Shown here one piece after another: positions 1 through 4,486 of a stretch of DNA of 6,077 bases. A program made the translations under genes and the position numbers. Under the pieces are notes generated by a model. The model was not told the DNA's origin and did no database searches. It saw only the letters and a list, made by a program, of their open reading frames with translations. The stretch covers positions 1 through 6,077 of the forward strand of contig CAZYAD010000061.1 in NCBI GenBank assembly GCA_964646225.1, in the 5' to 3' direction. This DNA comes from UBA4644 sp964646225. Lineage in GTDB: Bacteria; Bacillota; Clostridia; Oscillospirales; Butyricicoccaceae. The first letter of the stretch is position 1. Each line of letters starts with the position of its first letter.

Positions 1-52
1 CTGGGGAGTGAAGGTTTTGCAGACCTTTGCCTTACCACTTGGCCATGGCACC
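1..52 (-). tRNA. tRNA-Cys (anticodon GCA), 3' part cut by window edge
   Basis: On the minus strand the acceptor strand GGTGCCA begins at 52. It is followed by a short D arm (GCC/GGC stem) and the anticodon arm AAGGT-CTGCAAA-ACCTT. The anticodon GCA lies at 20-18 and reads Cys codons UGU/UGC. The sequence ends in the variable and T-arm region, so the T loop, the 3' acceptor strand and the CCA end lie beyond the left edge. It is the last visible member of a five-tRNA cluster and is separated from tRNA-Gly by an unusually long spacer of 46 bases that holds a hairpin. Confidence 0.93.
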
Positions 53-60
53 ATATAACG

Positions 61-92
61 CTTGACAGGAGTTGCAGGGAACTCCTGTCAGG
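61..92. repeat. Perfect inverted repeat (hairpin) in the tRNA-Gly/tRNA-Cys spacer
   Basis: TGACAGGAGTT (63-73) and its exact reverse complement AACTCCTGTCA (80-90) form an 11-bp stem around a 6-base loop. One G:U pair and one more C:G pair can extend it to 61-92. In the cluster transcript (minus strand) the stem is followed by AAGCGTTATAT, which is not a U-tract, so it does not look like a standard intrinsic terminator in that direction. On the plus strand it is followed by GGCTTTTG, a weak T-run, but no plus-strand gene is seen to its left. It may be a processing or stability element of the pre-tRNA, a weak attenuator, or the relic of an inserted palindrome; the sequence cannot decide. Confidence 0.7.
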
Positions 93-98
93 CTTTTG

Positions 99-174
99 TG
101 GAGCGGACTACGAGGCTCGAACTCGCTACCTCCACCTTGGCAAGGTGGCGCTCTACCAGATGAGCTAAGTCCGC
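99..174 (-). tRNA. tRNA-Gly (anticodon GCC)
   Basis: This is a complete 76-base cloverleaf on the minus strand. The acceptor GCGGACT pairs with AGTCCGC, the discriminator is U (usual for tRNA-Gly), and CCA is encoded at 101-99. The anticodon arm is CCACC-TTGCCAA-GGTGG, with anticodon GCC at 141-139 reading GGU/GGC. The T loop contains the usual TTCGA. Only 3 bases separate it from tRNA-Phe upstream, so the two must be released from one precursor by RNase processing. Confidence 0.96.
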
Positions 175-177
175 AAA

Positions 178-253
178 TGGTGCCTCCGATCGGAATCGAA
201 CCAATGACACGGGGATTTTCAGTCCCCTGCTCTACCAACTGAGCTACAGAGGC
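178..253 (-). tRNA. tRNA-Phe (anticodon GAA)
   Basis: This is a complete 76-base cloverleaf on the minus strand. The acceptor GCCTCTG pairs with CGGAGGC (one U:G wobble), the discriminator is A, and CCA is encoded at 180-178. The D arm reads TAGCTCAGTTGGTAGAGC. The anticodon arm is GGGGA-CTGAAAA-TCCCC with GAA at 220-218. The T loop is GGTTCGATTCC. The spacer to tRNA-Asp is 5 bases. Confidence 0.96.
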
Positions 254-258
254 AAATA

Positions 259-335
259 TGGCGACCGAGAAGGGGCTCGAACCCTCGACCTCTAGCGTGA
301 CAGGCTAGCGTTCTAACCAACTGAACTACTCGGCC
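259..335 (-). tRNA. tRNA-Asp (anticodon GTC)
   Basis: This is a complete 77-base cloverleaf on the minus strand. The acceptor GGCCGAG pairs with CTCGGTC (one G:U wobble), the discriminator is G as expected for Asp, and CCA is encoded at 261-259. The anticodon arm is CTAGC-CTGTCAC-GCTAG with GTC at 301-299, reading GAU/GAC. The T loop carries GGTTCGAGCC. The spacer to tRNA-Val is 10 bases. Confidence 0.96.
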
Positions 336-345
336 AACTTTGCGA

Positions 346-422
346 TGGTGGGAACAACAGGACTCGAACCTGTGACCCCCTGCTTGTAAGGCAGGTGCTC
401 TAACCAGCTGAGCTATGCTCCC
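346..422 (-). tRNA. tRNA-Val (anticodon TAC)
   Basis: This is a complete 77-base cloverleaf on the minus strand and the first gene of the cluster. The acceptor GGGAGCA pairs with TGTTCCC (one G:U wobble), the discriminator is A, and CCA is encoded at 348-346. The anticodon arm is CCTGC-CTTACAA-GCAGG. UAC at 388-386 is the broad-reading valine anticodon. The T loop carries GGTTCGAGTCC. The 5' end lies only about 15 bases downstream of the predicted transcription start of the promoter at 445-473. Confidence 0.96.
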
Positions 423-444
423 GTGTTCCCTTAGCGCAAGAGTT

Positions 445-473
445 ATTATATATGCGCTCCATCGAAAAGTCAA
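445..473 (-). promoter_or_regulatory. Sigma-A/sigma-70-type promoter of the tRNA cluster
   Basis: On the minus strand a -35 box TTGACT (473-468, 5 of 6 consensus) is followed by exactly 17 bases and a perfect -10 box TATAAT (450-445). A start near 437-439 would leave a leader of about 15 bases before tRNA-Val. Directly upstream, 478-493 reads on the minus strand as A8-TG-A6, placed where an UP element would contact the RNA polymerase alpha subunits. Such strong promoters are typical of stable-RNA genes. The upstream A-tracts overlap the last codons and stop of hslO. Confidence 0.88.
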
Positions 474-482
474 GAACTTTTT

Positions 483-1367
483 TCATTTTTTTTGGATCCG
501 CAGCAATTCTTCCAGTTCTTTCCGGCCAAAGGTGTAAATCTCGTCGCAGAACTGGCAGGTGACCGAGATCTGCTCCTCCTCGGCAATGAGCTTTTCCAGT
601 TCGGCCCGGCCCATGCTGATCAGGGCGGACTCCACCTTGCGGCGGGAGCACTTGCATTCATAGGCCACCGGATGCTCCTCCATCAGCTCCAGCCCCATGC
701 CGTACAGCAGCTCCTCCACCACCTGGCGCATATCCAGCCCCTTTTCCAGGCTGGCGGTGATGCTGCCCACATCCTGCACCCGGTATTCCAGCAGATCCAC
801 CAGCCCCGCCGGCGCGCCGGGCATCAGCTGCAAAAGATAGCCTCCGGCGCATTTGACGCTCTGATCCCGATCCACCAGCACCCCCAGCGCACACACCGTG
901 GGTATCTGCTCACTGAGCACATAATAGGCCGCCACATCCTCGGCGATCTCGCCGCTTTGCAGCTCGATGCGCCCGGTAAAGGGCTCCCGCTCGCCGATAT
1001 CCTTGATGACCGAGATCACGCCGTCGTGGCCAACGCCGCCGCCCACATCCAGATGTCCGTCGGCCCGCAGCGGCAAAGCGGCAGCAGGATTTTGCAGATA
1101 GCCCCGGACATTGCCGTTGCTGTCGCTGACGGTGGTGATCGCCCCCAGAGGGCCGTCGCCCCGGAATTGCAGGGTGACCGAGCCCTTGTCATATTTCAGC
1201 TCATTGCCCATCATGGAAACCGCCGTGAGCGCCCGCCCCAGCGCGGCGGTGGCCAGCGGCAGCGTCTTGTGGATCTGCCGCGCCCGCTCCACCAACCCGG
1301 TGGTCTGGACGGCGGTGATCTTCACAAAACCATCCGCCGTCATGCCTCTTACCAGAAAGTCTTTCAT
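483..1367 (-). CDS. hslO: Hsp33 family redox-regulated molecular chaperone
   Basis: The 294-residue product is full length for Hsp33. This cytosolic holdase is kept inactive with a zinc ion bound by four cysteines, and becomes active when oxidation makes disulfides and releases the zinc. The N-terminus MKDFLVRGMTADGFVKI is the usual Hsp33 start, and residues 1 to about 225 form the conserved chaperone domain. The C-terminal redox switch is intact: ECKCSRR (Cys238, Cys240) and TCQFCDE (Cys271, Cys274), the CxC...CxxC pattern. The start ATG overlaps the methyltransferase stop in an ATGA (1367-1364). The AAGGA at 1384-1380 is 12 bases upstream, rather far, so translation probably depends partly on coupling. 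It is the last gene of a three-gene operon. No clear terminator follows, and the tRNA promoter begins within about 10 bases of the stop. A terminal Lys-Lys is encoded by an A-tract. The identification is very secure. Confidence 0.96.
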   Translation of the reverse strand: MKDFLVRGMTADGFVKITAVQTTGLVERARQIHKTLPLATAALGRALTAVSMMGNELKYDKGSVTLQFRGDGPLGAITTVSDSNGNVRGYLQNPAAALPLRADGHLDVGGGVGHDGVISVIKDIGEREPFTGRIELQSGEIAEDVAAYYVLSEQIPTVCALGVLVDRDQSVKCAGGYLLQLMPGAPAGLVDLLEYRVQDVGSITASLEKGLDMRQVVEELLYGMGLELMEEHPVAYECKCSRRKVESALISMGRAELEKLIAEEEQISVTCQFCDEIYTFGRKELEELLRIQKK

Positions 1368-2131
1368 ATTTGCTTCATTTCCTTTTTATTTTTCAGTTTT
1401 TTCGCCACAAACAGCAGCCTTCCCTGCTCGCCCTGCGCCTTTTTGCCGGTATAATCGGCATAAATGCCCCGGAGCTCCAGTCCGGCCTGCTCCAACGCCG
1501 CCTTCAGGGTCTCTGCGGAATAGGCCCGCTGCTCGTGCCACTCGGTAAAACGGCTCCAGCCGGTCTCCTCCCGACAGAACAGATCCACCTGATGCTGGGC
1601 ATAGCCAGTCCTGCTGTCAAAACCGTACTGCCAGGTGCAGAACAGGTCAACCTCCTCCTGGATGCTGCAGGTCCCGCTCAGTTCCCGGAACATCGCCCGG
1701 GATTTTACATCAAAGAGAAACACGCCCCCCGGCTCCAGAAACAGGCTCACCCGGCGGAAGGCCTCCTTCAGCTCCCGCAGGTCGGTAAAGTAGTTGACAC
1801 TGTCCAGACAGCAGACAGCCGCGCGGACGGTGCCGTAAAGGTCCAGCTCGTCGGCCCGCTGGCAGATCCACACCGGCGGCACCGGCAGATCGGCGCACTT
1901 TTCCCGGGCGACCGACAACATCTCGGGAGAAGCGTCGCAGCCGATCAGCTCATAGCCCTCCAGCGAAAGCCTGCGGGCAAGGGTACCAGTACCGCAGCAG
2001 AGCTCCAGCACCAGGCCGTCCCGTACACCGTTTTTCCGCAAAAGGGCACAAATACGACCGCAGAAGCGGTCGTAGATCGTCTGGTCGATCAGGCGGTCAT
2101 AGCAGGCCGCCAGGCCGGTATACTGGCTCAT
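1364..2131 (-). CDS. Class I SAM-dependent methyltransferase, substrate unknown
   Basis: The 255-residue soluble protein has a Rossmann-type methyltransferase fold. Visible motifs are motif I, the SAM glycine loop VLELCCGTGT (41-50); motif II GCDASPEML (64-72), with Asp66 placed to bind the ribose hydroxyls; ADELDL (93-98) at the adenine-contacting position; AAVCCLDSVNY (104-114); and LEPGGVFLFDV (132-142). The remaining C-terminal half (about 145-245) matches the substrate-capping part of small-molecule-type methyltransferases and gives no hint of the substrate. The closest general match by eye is the YqeM-like group of Firmicutes. Its ATG overlaps the yerC-like stop as ATGA, with AAGGA (2142-2138) 6 bases upstream. 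Its own stop overlaps the hslO start in the same way, so it is the middle gene of a coupled operon. It is oddly rich in cysteine, with 13 in 255 residues. The fold is certain; the function is not. Confidence 0.9.
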   Translation of the reverse strand: MSQYTGLAACYDRLIDQTIYDRFCGRICALLRKNGVRDGLVLELCCGTGTLARRLSLEGYELIGCDASPEMLSVAREKCADLPVPPVWICQRADELDLYGTVRAAVCCLDSVNYFTDLRELKEAFRRVSLFLEPGGVFLFDVKSRAMFRELSGTCSIQEEVDLFCTWQYGFDSRTGYAQHQVDLFCREETGWSRFTEWHEQRAYSAETLKAALEQAGLELRGIYADYTGKKAQGEQGRLLFVAKKLKNKKEMKQI

Positions 2132-2421
2132 TGCGCGTCCTTGAGCCGCTGCAGCGCCCGTTCATAGCCGCCGTCGCCATATTGCAGGCAGCGGTTGACC
2201 CGGCTGATGGTGGCGGTGCTGGCGCCGGTCAGTTCCACGATATCCGAATAAATATAGCCCTCCTGCAACAGACGGGCCACCCAGAAGCGCTGCTTCATGG
2301 ACAGCATCTCATTGACGGTGCAGAGGTCACTGAACAGATCGTAGCACTGTTCCAGATCCTGTAAGCTCAGGATGGCCCGGAACAGCTCGTCCATATTCTC
2401 ATCGCGTACATTGCTTTGCAT
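2128..2421 (-). CDS. yerC: YerC/YecD family TrpR-related DNA-binding protein
   Basis: The 97-residue, mostly helical protein has the length and motifs of the YerC/YecD family, which is related to the tryptophan repressor TrpR. The N-terminal helices (about 10-55) include the DELFRAILSL and LCTVNEMLSMKQRFWVARLL stretches that form the dimer core in TrpR-like proteins. A helix-turn-helix follows at about 57-80 (YSDIVELTGASTATISRVNRCL), with the recognition helix near STATISRVNR. A basic tail ends the chain. The first ATG is favoured over Met10 because an ideal AGGAGG (2436-2431) lies 9 bases upstream. It is the promoter-proximal gene and overlaps the methyltransferase start by 4 bases. The family is known by homology as a putative regulator, and its ligand and targets are not evident here. 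Autoregulation of this operon is an inference. Confidence 0.9.
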   Translation of the reverse strand: MQSNVRDENMDELFRAILSLQDLEQCYDLFSDLCTVNEMLSMKQRFWVARLLQEGYIYSDIVELTGASTATISRVNRCLQYGDGGYERALQRLKDAQ

Positions 2422-2430
2422 GGTGAGGAT

Positions 2431-2436
2431 CCTCCT
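2431..2436 (-). promoter_or_regulatory. Strong Shine-Dalgarno site AGGAGG of the yerC-like gene
   Basis: The perfect AGGAGG on the minus strand is 9 bases before the ATG at 2421, which fixes this start against the internal Met10. It overlaps a 10-bp palindrome GAGGATCCTC at 2425-2434. Confidence 0.85.
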
Positions 2437-2458
2437 GTGAACTTTATTCCATGGTTCT

Positions 2459-2487
2459 AATTTAACACTTTAGAGAGAAAATGTAAA
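2459..2487 (-). promoter_or_regulatory. Candidate promoter of the yerC-methyltransferase-hslO operon
   Basis: On the minus strand TTTACA (2487-2482, 5 of 6 of the -35 consensus) is followed by 17 bases and TAAATT (2464-2459, 4 of 6 of the -10 consensus). A start near 2452 would leave a leader of about 30 bases before the yerC-like ATG. The stretch is clearly more AT-rich than the genes around it. It is the only good promoter match between the ABC genes and the operon. The weak -10 makes this a moderate call. Confidence 0.6.
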
Positions 2488-2543
2488 GCCCTTCCTTGTG
2501 AATTATTCGGCACGATCTTTCGTCCCCGTCCTGCCGCAAATAT

Positions 2544-2571
2544 CACTGGCCGCCCCGCAGGGCGGCCAGTG
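2544..2571 (-). terminator. Strong GC-rich hairpin after the ABC exporter genes, probable terminator
   Basis: CACTGGCCGCCC (2544-2555) pairs perfectly with GGGCGGCCAGTG (2560-2571) around a 4-base loop, giving a 12-bp stem 21 bases past the stop of the ABC gene. On the minus strand it is followed by ATATTTGCGG, a poor U-tract, so intrinsic termination would be weak. An A6 run precedes it on the same strand; read on the plus strand this is a T6 run at 2584-2589, but it lies 12 bases beyond the stem. Its position between two operons supports a terminator or a 3'-end protecting structure. Confidence 0.55.
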
Positions 2572-2592
2572 GCGGCTGATGCATTTTTTGTG

Positions 2593-4485
2593 TCACTCCA
2601 GCTGGGCGATCTCGTGATACAGATCGGCATACCGGCCGCCGGCGGCCAGCAGCTCGTTGTGGTCGCCACGCTCCACGATGCGGCCCTTCTCCAGCACCAT
2701 AATGGCATTGGATTTGCGCACGGTGGAAAGCCGGTGCGCGATGACAAAGGTGGTGCGGTTCTCCATCAGGGCATCCATGCCCTCCTCGATATGCCGCTCG
2801 GTGCGGGTATCCACTGAGGAGGTGGCCTCGTCCAGAATGAGGATGGGTGCGCGGCTGATGGCGGCGCGGGCGATATTCAGCAGCTGCCGCTGCCCCTGAG
2901 ACAGGTTGGCGCCGTCGTTCTCCAAAAGGGTGTCGTACCCGTTCTCCAGCTGCATGATAAAGGAGTGGGCCGAGGCCACCTTGGCCGCCTCCTCCACCTC
3001 CGCGTCGGTGGCGTCCAGCCGACCGTAACGGATGTTCTCCCGTACAGTCCCGGTGAACAGATGGGTGTCCTGCAGCACCATGGCGATGTTCTGCCGCAAA
3101 AAGCTGCGTTCGATGCGTTCGATGGGCACGCCGTCGATGGTGATCTGCCCCTGGGCAATGTCATAGAACCGGGAGAGCAGATTGGTCACGGTGGTCTTTC
3201 CCGCGCCGGTGGAGCCTACAAAGGCGATCTTCTGCCCCGGCCGGGCATACAGCGAGATGTCGTGCAGCACCGTGACCTCCGGCGTATAGCCAAAGCTCAC
3301 ATGCTCCAGCACCACATGGCCCTCCAGCTTTTTCAGAGGGACGGTGTCGATGTCGGGCTCCTCCGGCGCGGCATCCAGCACCTCAAACACCCGCTCCGCA
3401 CCGGCCAGCGCGGCAAAAATGGTGTTCATCTGCATGGAGATCTCGTTGATGGGGCGACTGAACTGCCGGGTGTAGTTTACCGAGATGGTCAGTCCGCCGA
3501 TGTCAAAGCCCCGCAGCACCACCAGCACGCTGCCCACACAGGCGGTAATGGCATAGGTCGCGGTGGACAGCTGATGGGTCACCGGCCCCATGATGCCCGC
3601 CCGGAACTGGGCGGTGATCTGGGACTCGCACAGCCGGTCATTCAAATAGGCAAACTCCTCCCGGGCGGTCTCCTCGTGATTGAATACCTTGACCACCTTC
3701 TGGCCGGAGATGGTCTCCTCGGCAAAGCCGTTGAGCATGCCCAGATTCTTCTGCTGCTGCGCATAGGCGCCCCGGCTCCGCTTGATGATGGCCTTGCTCA
3801 CCACCGTCAGCAGCGGCGTGGTCAGCAGGGTGATGCCGCCCAGGATGGGGTTGGTATAGACCATCAGCACCACCGTGCCCACCAGCGAAAGCGCACCGGA
3901 GACAATCTGAATCAGGGTGGAGCTGAGCATCTCCCCCACGGTATCCACATCATTGGTGAACCGGCTCATGATATCGCCTGCGGCGTGGGTGTCGAAATAC
4001 CGCACCGGCAGGGTCTGCAATCTGGCGTACAGATCCTCCCGCAGGCGGCGCAGCGACCGCTGGGAAACCGAAAGCATCAGCCGCTGCTGGAGCCACTGAC
4101 TCAGCACCGAGGTCAGGTAAATGGCGGCCATCACCCCCAGGCCCTTTGCCAGCCCCGCCAGCCGGGCCGCCAGCGCCGTGTCCAGCGGGTCGTAGTACAG
4201 GAACTGGTTGATGATCGGCCGCAGCATATAGGAGGAGGCCAGCGATGCGCCGGTATAGGTCAGTGCAAACACAACGGCCAGCACCAGCAGTCCCCGTTCT
4301 CTGGCCAGATAGGTCCCCAGCCGTGCCACGGTCTTTTTCAGATCCTTGGGCTTGCCGCTGGCCTGCATCCCGCCCGGCCCGCGCCGGGGGGCGACCGTCA
4401 TGCCCTTTTTGCCCTCGCTGGCCCGGGACGAGCCGTATTTCTGCTCCAGGCGGTCAAACCGCGTCTTTTTTTCCAGCTCTGCCAT
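2593..4485 (-). CDS. ABC exporter half-transporter with canonical catalytic Glu (YheH/BmrD/TM288-like subunit)
   Basis: This 630-residue fusion of a six-helix membrane domain and an ATPase domain exports a substrate across the cytoplasmic membrane using ATP. A basic N-terminal tail (1-57, with PRRGPGGM and KPKDLKKT) is followed by membrane helices at roughly 66-88, 107-132, 191-211, 215-233, 298-325 and 330-349. The ATPase domain runs from about 390 to 625: A-loop Tyr400, Walker A GSTGAGKTT (424-432), Q-loop Gln472, signature LSQGQ (528-532), Walker B ILILDEAT (548-555) with catalytic Glu553, D-loop SSVD (556-559) and switch His584. The signature departs from LSGGQ. I chose the ATG at 4485 because GGGAGG (4500-4495) lies 9 bases upstream and the start directly follows the stop of the upstream gene (TGA-A-ATG). 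An in-frame ATG at 4509 would add 8 residues and has a weaker AAGGA site. With its neighbour it most likely forms a heterodimer. The substrate is unknown; a drug, lipid or peptide is possible. Confidence 0.93.
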   Translation of the reverse strand: MAELEKKTRFDRLEQKYGSSRASEGKKGMTVAPRRGPGGMQASGKPKDLKKTVARLGTYLARERGLLVLAVVFALTYTGASLASSYMLRPIINQFLYYDPLDTALAARLAGLAKGLGVMAAIYLTSVLSQWLQQRLMLSVSQRSLRRLREDLYARLQTLPVRYFDTHAAGDIMSRFTNDVDTVGEMLSSTLIQIVSGALSLVGTVVLMVYTNPILGGITLLTTPLLTVVSKAIIKRSRGAYAQQQKNLGMLNGFAEETISGQKVVKVFNHEETAREEFAYLNDRLCESQITAQFRAGIMGPVTHQLSTATYAITACVGSVLVVLRGFDIGGLTISVNYTRQFSRPINEISMQMNTIFAALAGAERVFEVLDAAPEEPDIDTVPLKKLEGHVVLEHVSFGYTPEVTVLHDISLYARPGQKIAFVGSTGAGKTTVTNLLSRFYDIAQGQITIDGVPIERIERSFLRQNIAMVLQDTHLFTGTVRENIRYGRLDATDAEVEEAAKVASAHSFIMQLENGYDTLLENDGANLSQGQRQLLNIARAAISRAPILILDEATSSVDTRTERHIEEGMDALMENRTTFVIAHRLSTVRKSNAIMVLEKGRIVERGDHNELLAAGGRYADLYHEIAQLE

Positions 4486-4486
4486 T

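Noticed and set aside
32..473. Short open frames across the tRNA cluster
   Set aside because: They are translations of tRNA sequence. Repeated peptides such as GxxxRFESC and GSIPIGGT-like strings come from T-arm and D-arm sequence, not from genes.
461..493. Hairpin GAAAAGT/ACTTTTTTC followed by T-runs on the plus strand, resembling a terminator
   Set aside because: The stem is short and AT-rich, no plus-strand gene ends here, and the same bases are better explained as the -35 and A-tract region of the tRNA promoter on the other strand.
492..1454. Plus-strand open frame of 320 codons opposite hslO
   Set aside because: It is antisense to a secure Hsp33 gene, its composition is that of a reverse-strand shadow, and there is no ribosome binding site or family match.
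1370..2167. Plus-strand open frame of 265 codons opposite the methyltransferase
   Set aside because: The minus-strand methyltransferase with clear SAM motifs explains this region. The plus-strand product shows no known motif.
2444..2452. Tiny ATG-GAA-TAA frame in the leader of the yerC-like gene
   Set aside because: It has two sense codons and no ribosome binding site in front, and sits at or next to the predicted transcription start. Chance is the simplest explanation.
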